20,408 bases of DNA from Ardenticatenaceae bacterium. GTDB taxonomy: Bacteria; Chloroflexota; Anaerolineae; Promineifilales; Promineifilaceae. The stretch lies in contig JACKCD010000076.1 in the NCBI GenBank assembly GCA_020634215.1, positions 1 to 20,408 of the forward strand. The letters run 5' to 3'. Below, one piece after another: positions 6,867 to 14,097 of the stretch (the first letter of the stretch is position 1; each line of letters starts with the position of its first letter). The notes under the pieces were generated by a model. It was not told where the DNA came from and searched no databases. It saw only the letters and a list, made by a program, of their open reading frames with translations. The translations under genes and the position numbers were made by a program.

Positions 6867-8759
6867 TTACTTCCATTCAAACGTATAGGCCGTAGGCTGG
6901 CGAGTAACGGGCGTTGCCCCAGAAACAATGATCACTGCCTGCGGTGTGGTACTGTCTAGTGGCAGTGTCCACGTGCCTTGCTGGGCATTATCTAACGACA
7001 GCCGTGTTATGTCCACCCCATTTTCCCCCAGCAAAAGCTGTTGAATGATAAATTGCTGCGGCAGCACAAGGCCGGTGTGGGTAAACCCCGCTCCTTCCCA
7101 GCCGCCGTTGTCCTGTTCAAAATCGGCGTGGTAGCCTAACTCCGGCAGGGCGATGTCGTCAAGGAGCCAGCCTTGCCCTTGCACCGCGCCGTCGGTGAGG
7201 TAGTGGAAGCGCAGTTGCACGGTTTGGCCGGCGTAGGGGGTAAGAACGGCCGTTTGCTGCACCCATCCCCCACTGCTGCCCGTGTAGCCGGGGCCAAAGC
7301 TGTTGCCGTGCGGGTTGTCGGTTTGGCTGTTTGCCGTTGCCAGCAGTTCCCAGGAACGGCCGTTGTCGCTCGACAGTGCCAGATAGCCATAATCCCAACC
7401 TTCCTCAATATCATACCACGTCCAAAAGGAAAACGTCGCCTCGCTTAGCCCCGCTAGGTCAAAGGTGCGGCTGAGGGTTTGGTCAGAGCCATCGCCGGGG
7501 AGCGTGGCCCAAACGCGCTGGCCGCTGTGGGGGTTGGCATTTATCAACGGGGTTTGGCGCGAGCCGGTGAATTGGAGCGTGACCGGCGCATCATTTTCGA
7601 TGCGCCAAAAATCTGCCCCGTACTGGTTGACGCTGGCGGTGCCGCTGTGGGGCATGGTGTTTGCCTTGATGGGGGGCAGGGCAATGGTTTGGTATTGGTA
7701 TACGCCATGCCCTTGCTCAATGCCGTTCAAATAATTTGCCACCAGCCAGTCGGCAAAGAGGTCGTCGAAGGTGAGGGCGTGGGGGGCAAGGAGGGTGTTG
7801 AGGGAAAAACGGCCGTTTTCCCCATCCCGCACCAATGCCTGCGTCGCCTCCGCGCCAAAACGGTCAAAAAAGTAGGCGGCAAAGAGAAAAGCAGCAGCGT
7901 AATGGCCTTCCGCCACCTCTGGCTCCTGGCTCAATGCCGTCAGCGGCAAATCTGTTTGCCGCACATAGGCCCGTTCGCGGTTGGTCGGCAGCCCGTTGAG
8001 ATGGACAGCCAGTTCAGATAACCCTTCGTTGAGCCAGAGGTCTTCGTTGCTATCGGTGTGCCACTGGATAAGGTGCTGGAGTTCGTGGGCAACGGCGGCA
8101 AAATAATCATCGCTGTTGATGGTAACGGCATCGAGATTGACATAAAGGATTTCGCGTTCGTTGGAAAACGGGTTGACCGTTTGCGTGTATTCATCCGAAA
8201 GGTAAAAAGCAGCGGCAATGTTGCTGCCCAGTTGGCGGGCATGAAGGATGTTGAGTCGGAGATCCCCATCTATGCCGGGCTGCCATTCGCGGCCGAAAAA
8301 GGTGCGGTTGGTGGGCAAAATTTGCTGCTCGATGCGTGTGGCGGCTTCGGCCAGCCCGCGTCCGCGCTGCCCGCTTTCCAACCAAAGATTGAGCGCGTCG
8401 GAGCGGTAGACGAGTTCGGCACTGATTTGGCGTTTTTCGCCGGTGTCGTTGTTCGTCACCCAAAAGGTGGCAATGTCACCAACTTGGTAGGTCATGGGTT
8501 GGCTGCGGGCAGTGCGCTGTAGGGGTGTGTGGTTGAACTGGCTGGCGAGTTGGGCGGGGTCGCTGCTGGGGAAGGTGGCGGTGGAAACGGCCGTTAATGA
8601 GTCATAGGCAATATCTGGTGGTGGTTCTGTGACAAGCAGCGGAATTGGGGTAAAATCGGCCGTTGGGTATAAACGGCAGCCCAGCAACAGGCCGAATAAA
8701 AGCCAAAATCCTTGCCGGCGACCCACCCGAAAGCTAAACAAATACAAAACGTGTCTCAT
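6867..8759 (-). CDS. HExxH metalloprotease lipoprotein with immune-inhibitor-A-like C-terminal domain (paralogue 2)
   Basis: 630 residues from ATG at 8759. I chose this start because it gives a signal peptide with lipobox LLLGC (cysteine 28), while the longer frame to 8882 adds a non-signal segment. After a linker comes the protease part with HELQH at 225-229 and WLNEGLSE with E245 at the same 16-residue spacing as in paralogue 1. It shares with that protein EWQPGxDxD, the ILHxxxLxxN segment, the NERE/NEQE-IxYxN element and the C-terminal WYDIEEGWDYGYLALSSDNG domain with YAGQTVQLRFHYLTDG. The two are clearly a tandem duplication that has diverged in anchoring (lipid here, helix in the other). 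A surface role in protein breakdown or envelope processing is inferred. It is divergent from the fabH-like gene. Confidence 0.8.
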   Translation of the reverse strand: MRHVLYLFSFRVGRRQGFWLLFGLLLGCRLYPTADFTPIPLLVTEPPPDIAYDSLTAVSTATFPSSDPAQLASQFNHTPLQRTARSQPMTYQVGDIATFWVTNNDTGEKRQISAELVYRSDALNLWLESGQRGRGLAEAATRIEQQILPTNRTFFGREWQPGIDGDLRLNILHARQLGSNIAAAFYLSDEYTQTVNPFSNEREILYVNLDAVTINSDDYFAAVAHELQHLIQWHTDSNEDLWLNEGLSELAVHLNGLPTNRERAYVRQTDLPLTALSQEPEVAEGHYAAAFLFAAYFFDRFGAEATQALVRDGENGRFSLNTLLAPHALTFDDLFADWLVANYLNGIEQGHGVYQYQTIALPPIKANTMPHSGTASVNQYGADFWRIENDAPVTLQFTGSRQTPLINANPHSGQRVWATLPGDGSDQTLSRTFDLAGLSEATFSFWTWYDIEEGWDYGYLALSSDNGRSWELLATANSQTDNPHGNSFGPGYTGSSGGWVQQTAVLTPYAGQTVQLRFHYLTDGAVQGQGWLLDDIALPELGYHADFEQDNGGWEGAGFTHTGLVLPQQFIIQQLLLGENGVDITRLSLDNAQQGTWTLPLDSTTPQAVIIVSGATPVTRQPTAYTFEWK

Positions 8760-8865
8760 TACTTCATCATGCCGTGCTGGTGACCTTGAAAAAGGCCGCC
8801 AATAGCAAGGTGGATTATAGCGGAAAAAGGGATAGTGGGCGCAACGGATTGCGGGTCGCTGGGTT

Positions 8866-8878
8866 AGTTTATTAAACT
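8866..8878. promoter_or_regulatory. Palindrome AGTTTA-T-TAAACT upstream of the fabH-like gene
   Basis: A perfect 6+6 inverted repeat with a one-base centre lies 30 bases before the ATG at 8909 in the 149-bp region shared by two divergent genes. It overlaps a weak -10-like TATTAA. It could be an operator for either gene; nothing else supports this. Confidence 0.3.
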
Positions 8879-8908
8879 GCATTTTGAGAAAGTTTGTAGA
8901 GGATAGCT

Positions 8909-10084
8909 ATGAAATATGCACACATTGTCGGTTGGGGTAGTTACCTGCCGGAGCGTGTCCTAACCAACGACGACATCGCCGAAATGGTGGAGACTTCCGA
9001 CGAGTGGATTTATACGCGGACAGGTATTCGGGAGCGTCGCATTGCCGACACGGAAGAGACGACGGCAACGCTGGCGTTTGAGGCGGCAGCGCGGGCTTTG
9101 GCTGTGGCTGACATGCACCCGTCGCAAATAGAGCTGATTATTGTGGCAACCTCTACGCCGGAATACAATTTCCCCTCAACGGCGTGCCAGGTGCAGGATT
9201 TACTGGGGGCAACCGCCGCAGGTGCTTTTGATTTGAGCGCCGCCTGTTCTGGCTTTGTTTATGGCCTCAGCATGGCTCACAACGCCATTGCCACCGAGTC
9301 GGTACGGAATGCGTTAGTGATTGGGGCGGAAACGATGTCGCGGGTGCTGGACTGGAACGACCGGGGAACCTGTATTTTGTTTGGCGATGGGGCGGGGGCG
9401 GTGGTGCTGAAGCGGTCGGATGTGCCGGGTGGAGTCCTCTCTGCGGTGCTGCGGTCAGATGGGTCGGGTGGCGATGTGCTGAATTTACCGGCCGTTTACC
9501 ACAGCCCGCTGCCGATGCTGGCGGACTACAGCCCTAATGGGCAGAAGAACACGATTTCGATGAACGGCCGTCAAGTGTTCCGTTTTGCCACCCAGGTTAT
9601 CAGCAGCTCTATCCTCGATGCGCTGCGGCGAGCCGGGTTGACCATCAATGACGTGGCGTTAATTGTGCCGCACCAGGCCAACACCCGTATTATCGAAACG
9701 GCAGCCAAGAGGCTTAAGATTTCACAGGACAAATTTTTTCTGAATGTTGACCGTGTGGGTAACACGTCGGCGGCTTCGATTCCGCTGGCATTATGTGAGG
9801 CGGTGGAGCAAGGGCGGCTAAAGCCGGATGACAACATTGTGTTTGTGGGGTTTGGAGGCGGTCTGACGTGGGCTTCGGCCGTGATCAAGTGGAATGTAAC
9901 GCCGCCGGAAGTGTCGCGGCTGGATCGGGAGTTACAGCGGACGCGCTACCTGATGGCGCGGGGGCGGTCGAAGCTGCGGCGCTGGGGGCGGCGCTGGGGT
10001 GCCATTTTGGGTGGGTCGCCCACGCCCGATGCGCGAATGCGGGATGCACAAAAGCCGCGTCACCATGAGCATCCCGAAGAGTAG
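8909..10084 (+). CDS. fabH: 3-oxoacyl-ACP synthase III (FabH-like) with basic C-terminal tail
   Basis: 391 residues; the ATG at 8909 follows AGAGGA (8898-8903) by 5 bases. FabH condenses an acyl-CoA with malonyl-ACP to start fatty-acid synthesis in the cytosol. The catalytic triad is complete: C113 in LSAACSGF, H255 in PHQANTRI, N285 in VGNTSAASIPLAL. The DEWIYTRTGIRERR segment (residues 31-44) is also a FabH hallmark. The thiolase-fold part ends near residue 330 (ASAVIKW). The remaining 60 residues are arginine-rich (RSKLRRWGRRWG) and then polar, an extension absent from the E. coli enzyme (317 residues). No other fatty-acid gene is adjacent, so a role in a special lipid or a related KAS III-like reaction remains possible. 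It ends 2 bases from the stop of the convergent gene, with no terminator between them. Confidence 0.9.
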   Translation: MKYAHIVGWGSYLPERVLTNDDIAEMVETSDEWIYTRTGIRERRIADTEETTATLAFEAAARALAVADMHPSQIELIIVATSTPEYNFPSTACQVQDLLGATAAGAFDLSAACSGFVYGLSMAHNAIATESVRNALVIGAETMSRVLDWNDRGTCILFGDGAGAVVLKRSDVPGGVLSAVLRSDGSGGDVLNLPAVYHSPLPMLADYSPNGQKNTISMNGRQVFRFATQVISSSILDALRRAGLTINDVALIVPHQANTRIIETAAKRLKISQDKFFLNVDRVGNTSAASIPLALCEAVEQGRLKPDDNIVFVGFGGGLTWASAVIKWNVTPPEVSRLDRELQRTRYLMARGRSKLRRWGRRWGAILGGSPTPDARMRDAQKPRHHEHPEE

Positions 10085-10086
10085 AT

Positions 10087-10725
10087 TTAGAGGGCGAGGC
10101 TGATTTGGCGTAGTAACTCAGCCTCGTCAATAATGCCGCTGATGTGGACGCGCTCGTTGATGATGGTGTGGGGAACGTGGTTGACGGAGTAGCGGATGAT
10201 GGCTTCGGGGAAGGCATCGGCCATGATGAGGTAGCTGCGGATGTGGGAGCTGGCGACGGCGAGGCCGAAGGCGTGTTTGGCAACCAGGGCACCGGTTTCG
10301 TTGTCGGCAGTGGTGAGGATCTGGATATTAACGGCCGTTTTTAACCGCGCTAACTTGATTCGTGTCACTGGCTCCAACGTTTGCCCGCGAAACGAAACAA
10401 CCTGTAGAGCGGCAATGAGCGAAGTCATTTGGTAGCCCAGCGGCAGCCCAATAATTCGCACCCCATAATCCACAAATTCTTCACCATCAACCCCCATCAC
10501 CCCCATGACAGGATAAAACGGATAGTTGACGCGGCGAGGAAACAGGCGAAAGTTGATTTTCTCAGGAAACTGGTCGGCAAAAAGTTGGCCGAGCCGGGCG
10601 GCTTCTTGCTCGGCTGCCGTAGCGTTGGCATCGCCCCACACATGAAGGGCAACGGGTTCGGGAAGCTGTGCCAAAAAGTCGGGAATCTGTGCCCAGGTTT
10701 CGTCATCAAAGTGGTGATTCGTCAT
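10087..10725 (-). CDS. Thioredoxin/glutaredoxin-fold protein without cysteines
   Basis: 212 residues. The architecture resembles two-domain protein disulfide oxidoreductases and the AhpF N-terminal domain: a first thioredoxin-like half with the strand VALHVWGD and, in the second half, NIQILTTADNETGALVAKHAF where the family has a strand followed by CPYC-x-x-A, then HVPHTIINERVHISGIIDEAELL, which matches the family's V-P-x-T-x-I-N-x-x...G element with its cis-proline. The CxxC is replaced by the TTADNETG segment (138-145), and the whole protein has no cysteine, so it cannot catalyse disulfide exchange. It may be a scaffold or sensor partner. Its ATG at 10725 overlaps the kinase gene end by 20 bases, with no clear ribosome site, which suggests translational coupling. 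Confidence 0.75.
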   Translation of the reverse strand: MTNHHFDDETWAQIPDFLAQLPEPVALHVWGDANATAAEQEAARLGQLFADQFPEKINFRLFPRRVNYPFYPVMGVMGVDGEEFVDYGVRIIGLPLGYQMTSLIAALQVVSFRGQTLEPVTRIKLARLKTAVNIQILTTADNETGALVAKHAFGLAVASSHIRSYLIMADAFPEAIIRYSVNHVPHTIINERVHISGIIDEAELLRQISLAL

Positions 10726-11872
10726 GGTTTATGTTTTCGGGTTTGGGTGGCAGCGGCCAAGAAGTGGTAAAGAGCGTGCCTTTGCCTAGGGTACTGTCTA
10801 CGCTAATGCTGCCACCGTGGGCTTCGACCAGGGTTTTGGCGATAAAGAGGCCAAGGCCGATACCGGTTATGTTGCTTTGCTGGGCACTGCGAGTGCGGTA
10901 GTAGGGTTGAAAGAGTTCATCTTGTTCGATGGGGGTCATGCCGGGGCCGGTGTCGCTGATTTGCAAAACGGCCGTTTCTTCCCCTTCCCACAGTGCCACG
11001 CGCACCGTGCCGCCGTCGGGCGTATATTTGAATGCATTGCCCAGCAGATTGAACAACACCTGCTTGATGCGGTTGGCTTCACCATAGGCGGAAACGGCCG
11101 TTTCTGGCAGCACCAGCACAATCTCCTGCTTGCGATCCAGTGCCAAATCGGCAAACAACTCCAGCGACTGCTGTACAAGCTGCTTCAAATCAACCACATT
11201 GGCCTTGATCACAATCTGACCTTGCTCAATTTTGTCCAGAGTCAGCAAATCTGTCACCAAATTGTTGAGCCATTGAATTTGGTTCAGCGAGTTTTGAATA
11301 TATTGCTGATATTCTTCCGGGAGCCACAGCATGGAATCGGCCATAATCATCTGTAAATAGCCGTGGACAACAAATAGCGGTGTCCGCAAATCGTGTGCCG
11401 CCATCGAAATAAACATATTTTTGAACTGGTTGAGCTGGTATAGTTGCTCATTTGCATTCAATAATTGTGCCTTTAGCAGCCGCAGTTCGTTGCGCTCCTG
11501 CACCAGTTCCTGCTCAAAACGTGACTCCCGCGTGGTGTCCTCCACCACCAAAAGGATGCCGGCCGTATCAGCAAGAGGCAGCAGTTGAAGGGTTAGGTAG
11601 CCGGTATCCCCATCGGGCAGCGTTCGCTGCACCTGTTCCAGGCGAAAACCCGCCTCCGTACCGGCAGCAATCGCTTCCAGCATGGGTTCAACTCCCACAA
11701 ACTCGGCGCAAATTTCAGTCAGCGGCTGTCCCAAAACCGTTTCATCACATTGCACCATCTGGCAAAAGTTGGCGGAAACCTGGCTGACAATTAGAGCGGG
11801 CGTTATTTGCGCATAAGCCAGCCGGCCGGTGGAGACAAGGTGGGTAAGCAGTTGCGGTGGCAAGTCGCTCAT
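10706..11872 (-). CDS. Soluble PAS-type sensor histidine kinase
   Basis: 388 residues, no membrane helix. Residues 1-120 form a PAS-like domain, then a short coiled coil, then HisKA with ISMAAHDLRTPL (phospho-acceptor H160), and a complete HATPase: N-box NLLGNAFKY (N275/N279), G1 DTGPGM (D307), F-box ELFQPYYR, G2 GIGLGLF (337-343). It should autophosphorylate in the cytosol and pass phosphate to a response regulator; none is encoded in the window. ATG at 11872 lies 6 bases after the stop of the transmembrane sensor-like gene, and its own end overlaps the cysteine-free thioredoxin-fold gene, so the three are probably one transcript. Its input is probably through the PAS domain or through the upstream membrane protein (inference). 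Confidence 0.88.
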   Translation of the reverse strand: MSDLPPQLLTHLVSTGRLAYAQITPALIVSQVSANFCQMVQCDETVLGQPLTEICAEFVGVEPMLEAIAAGTEAGFRLEQVQRTLPDGDTGYLTLQLLPLADTAGILLVVEDTTRESRFEQELVQERNELRLLKAQLLNANEQLYQLNQFKNMFISMAAHDLRTPLFVVHGYLQMIMADSMLWLPEEYQQYIQNSLNQIQWLNNLVTDLLTLDKIEQGQIVIKANVVDLKQLVQQSLELFADLALDRKQEIVLVLPETAVSAYGEANRIKQVLFNLLGNAFKYTPDGGTVRVALWEGEETAVLQISDTGPGMTPIEQDELFQPYYRTRSAQQSNITGIGLGLFIAKTLVEAHGGSISVDSTLGKGTLFTTSWPLPPKPENINHDESPL

Positions 11873-11878
11873 AGCAAG

Positions 11879-13435
11879 CTAGTTTGACCTCACGGGGGTG
11901 ACGATGGCCGCAGGGATTGTGCCCTGGATGTTGACCCAGCGACTGGGCAACCAACCTTGTTGGCGGGTGTTTGTGCTGTCAACCCAGGCAATTTGCACCC
12001 AATCGCCGAAGAAGGCAACTGGCTCAACGGCCGTTTCCGTTCCCACCACCCACTCCTGCGGTATATCGTTGTCCGGCACGGCCCGTACCCACACAGGCGC
12101 AATGAGCTGTAGCGTAAAGGCTGGCTCACTGGTGGCGGTGGGCAGTGGGGGGCTGGTAGGCAGCGGGGTACTGGTGGGCAAGGGGGTAGCCGTGGGTACA
12201 GGGGTGGCCGTGGCCGTCGGCGGCGGCGTTGGCGATGGGGTGGTCGTTGGGGTGGCGGTGTGGGTGGGAACGGCCGTTGGCGGAATAGAAGTTGCGGTCA
12301 TCGTAGGCGTTGCCGTTTGCAAGCCAAAAACCACAGGGTACAGCCTGTAGCCCAAAACCAAATAATACGCCCCCCCAACCAGGAGAAAAACAAGCCCCAG
12401 CAGCACCCATAGCCCGGTAAACCGCCCTGTTGGGAGGCTGGGCGCGGGTTGCTGCGCGGCTGGCGGGGGCAGCGTTGCCAGTTCGCGGCTGAGGTTGGCA
12501 AGCTGTGGCTCTAATTCAGGTAAGGTGGCTGGGTCGCCGCTGTATTGGCGGAAGGCGCGACCATGCTGTAAATGGAGTTCGGAGACAAATTGGCTGAGGT
12601 GGGCGGTGGTGCCGGGTGGTTCATACCCGGTGATGACCATGGCGAGATAAACGGCCGTTCCTCCCCGAATCACAATCCGCTGCTCCCCATACTGAATCGC
12701 ATCTAGCTCCCCATCCTGAACCCCATCGCCGCCAAACGAATCCCGCACAAAATCCCGAATCGCCGTCAGCATCCCGCTAATCAGGTCAGAATCTTCATCC
12801 TCTGCCTGCCCATCCGCCTGATAATGCGCCAGCAGCAGCCCCGAATCCCGCTGAATCAAGAAAATCTTACGCACATGAAACGGCAACGCCTGCACAATCG
12901 CCGCATCACCCGTCACGCCCCGCCGCCCCGACAAATTGCGGAGCTGCGCCTCAATATTTTCCCGCAGTTCCCGCAGCGACTCCCGCACAAAACGGCCGAT
13001 GGTTGGAATAATAATCGGGTTCAACGCCTGAATCATTTGCTCCCGATCCTCCCGAATCTGCACCTCTACCGCTTCGGCCATCACCGGCCCCATCGCCTCC
13101 GCCACTTCATGCCCCGCTTCTCGGTTGCGCTCCGCCAAAATCTGGTCAATATGGCGCGTCACGCGGGCAATCAGCAATTCTTCATCCTCCTGCACCCGCT
13201 GCTCCAGCCGCAGCAGCTCCCCGCGCAGCGTTTCCAACTGCTGCGCCAACGCCGCCTTTTCCGCCTGCAAGCGCAGCAACTCCTCCCGCTCCTGCGCCAG
13301 CAAAATGGTGCGGATGGAGGCGAGTTCTTGCTCGTGGCCGTTGTGGAGGGGCGAATTGCTCATCAATGAGATTGGAGATTGGAGATTGGAGATTGATGAA
13401 CCTTCACCAATCTCCAATCCCCAATCTTTACGCAA
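11879..13435 (-). CDS. Single-pass protein: coiled coil, roadblock-like domain, TM helix, Pro/Thr linker, SH3b
   Basis: Up to 518 residues. In order: coiled coil (about 35-105), a conserved block with MIQALNPIIIPTIGRFVRESLRELRENIEAQL (about 133-165), a roadblock/LC7-like sensor domain (about 190-300: KIFLIQRDSGLLLAHY, SGMLTAIRDFVRDSF, AVYLAMVITG), one membrane helix (about 340-363), an 80-residue Pro/Thr linker and an SH3b-like domain (about 445-503: VWVRAVPDN...GDWVQIAWV...GWLPSRWV). The first parts occur in some OmpA-family proteins of Chloroflexota and cyanobacteria (from memory), but here the C-terminus is SH3b and not OmpA. TTG at 13435 has a good ribosome site (AGAGGA, 13444-13439), giving an N-terminus encoded by the heptamer repeat; ATG at 13363 is the natural domain start but has no ribosome site. 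It probably carries cell-wall information to the kinase encoded next. Confidence 0.75.
   Translation of the reverse strand: MRKDWGLEIGEGSSISNLQSPISLMSNSPLHNGHEQELASIRTILLAQEREELLRLQAEKAALAQQLETLRGELLRLEQRVQEDEELLIARVTRHIDQILAERNREAGHEVAEAMGPVMAEAVEVQIREDREQMIQALNPIIIPTIGRFVRESLRELRENIEAQLRNLSGRRGVTGDAAIVQALPFHVRKIFLIQRDSGLLLAHYQADGQAEDEDSDLISGMLTAIRDFVRDSFGGDGVQDGELDAIQYGEQRIVIRGGTAVYLAMVITGYEPPGTTAHLSQFVSELHLQHGRAFRQYSGDPATLPELEPQLANLSRELATLPPPAAQQPAPSLPTGRFTGLWVLLGLVFLLVGGAYYLVLGYRLYPVVFGLQTATPTMTATSIPPTAVPTHTATPTTTPSPTPPPTATATPVPTATPLPTSTPLPTSPPLPTATSEPAFTLQLIAPVWVRAVPDNDIPQEWVVGTETAVEPVAFFGDWVQIAWVDSTNTRQQGWLPSRWVNIQGTIPAAIVTPVRSN
13368..13427. repeat. GGAGATT heptamer repeats in inverted arrangement
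   Basis: Almost four GAGATTG units (13368-13395) face CCAATCTCCAATCCCCAATC (13408-13427), able to form a hairpin. The block sits exactly between the ribosome site and the ATG (13363) of the sensor-like gene and stays in frame with an upstream TTG. Confidence 0.8.
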
Positions 13436-13444
13436 CGATTTCCT

Positions 13445-13972
13445 CTAACCGTTGCCTTCTTCTTTTTTCTGCCGCAGTTGGTCGCCAAGCTGCACCAACA
13501 GATCGCCCAACGTGTAGCGGGAGGTTTTTTGGTCGTCGAGCCACGCCGTCAGCGTCAGCAATTCTTGGCGCAAATCATCGTCGCGCTCTTGGGCATCTGC
13601 TTGCAGCGTCAGCAGCCGCTCCGTCTGCTCGGCGTGGAGCTTTTCCATTTTGGTTTGCAGGGCGTTGAGCTGGTTTTTCATGTCAGCGGCCAGCGCATCA
13701 AGCCGTTTGCCCAGGTCGGCGTGCTGCCCGTCCATGCGCTCTAGCAGCTCCTGCCGCACCTGCGCCAGCTTTGCTGCAGAATCGGCTCCCGTTTCGCCCG
13801 TCTTGGTGCGAATCGTTTCGCCAAGTTCGGCATAGACCGCCTCAACCCGCCGTTCTAAATGGGTAATGCGTTTTTCGGCGGCGCGTGCCTGGTTGCCATA
13901 AATCAAGTTGCGTAAGGTTTCCAGTTCATGGCTGGTGGTTTCGGCTTCGGTGTCATTGTTCTGTTTGCTCAT
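13445..13972 (-). CDS. Coiled-coil protein of unknown function
   Basis: 175 residues from ATG at 13972, chosen because AAGGAAA (13984-13978) precedes it at proper spacing; the frame extends to 14065 through repeat sequence without homology. The protein is polar and nearly all helical: LETLRNLIYGNQARAAEKRITHLERRVEAVYAEL, then long heptads (LLERMDGQHADLGKRLDALAADMKNQLNALQTKMEKL...). No signal peptide, membrane helix or catalytic motif is seen. The same strand and the 9-base gap to the next gene's possible TTG start put it first in the sensor-kinase gene run. The similar coiled coil at the start of the next protein suggests that the two could pair (inference). I do not recognise a named family. 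Confidence 0.75.
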   Translation of the reverse strand: MSKQNNDTEAETTSHELETLRNLIYGNQARAAEKRITHLERRVEAVYAELGETIRTKTGETGADSAAKLAQVRQELLERMDGQHADLGKRLDALAADMKNQLNALQTKMEKLHAEQTERLLTLQADAQERDDDLRQELLTLTAWLDDQKTSRYTLGDLLVQLGDQLRQKKEEGNG

Positions 13973-13991
13973 AGTCGTTTCCTTAATAAAT

Positions 13992-14054
13992 GGGACGCGG
14001 ACGAACGCGGACGAAAGGAGTAAGTTGTGGTCGGTTGTCTGTTGTCTGCCGTCC
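13992..14054. repeat. Short tandem repeats in the mutS/coiled-coil spacer
   Basis: GGACGCGGACGAACGCGGACGAA (two 10-base units, 13993-14015) is followed by TTGTCTG-type heptamers (14034-14048: GGTTGTCTGTTGTCTG). It lies upstream of the coiled-coil gene. It resembles the other short-unit repeats of the window in size but not in sequence. Confidence 0.55.
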
Positions 14055-14097
14055 ATTATGTTCATTTAGAGCGTTTTCCCGCATTTAAACACTCTCC

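Noticed and set aside
10082..10090. Terminator between the convergent fabH and thioredoxin-fold genes
   Set aside because: Only 2 bases separate the stops and no hairpin is visible; the transcripts must overlap or end inside the other gene.
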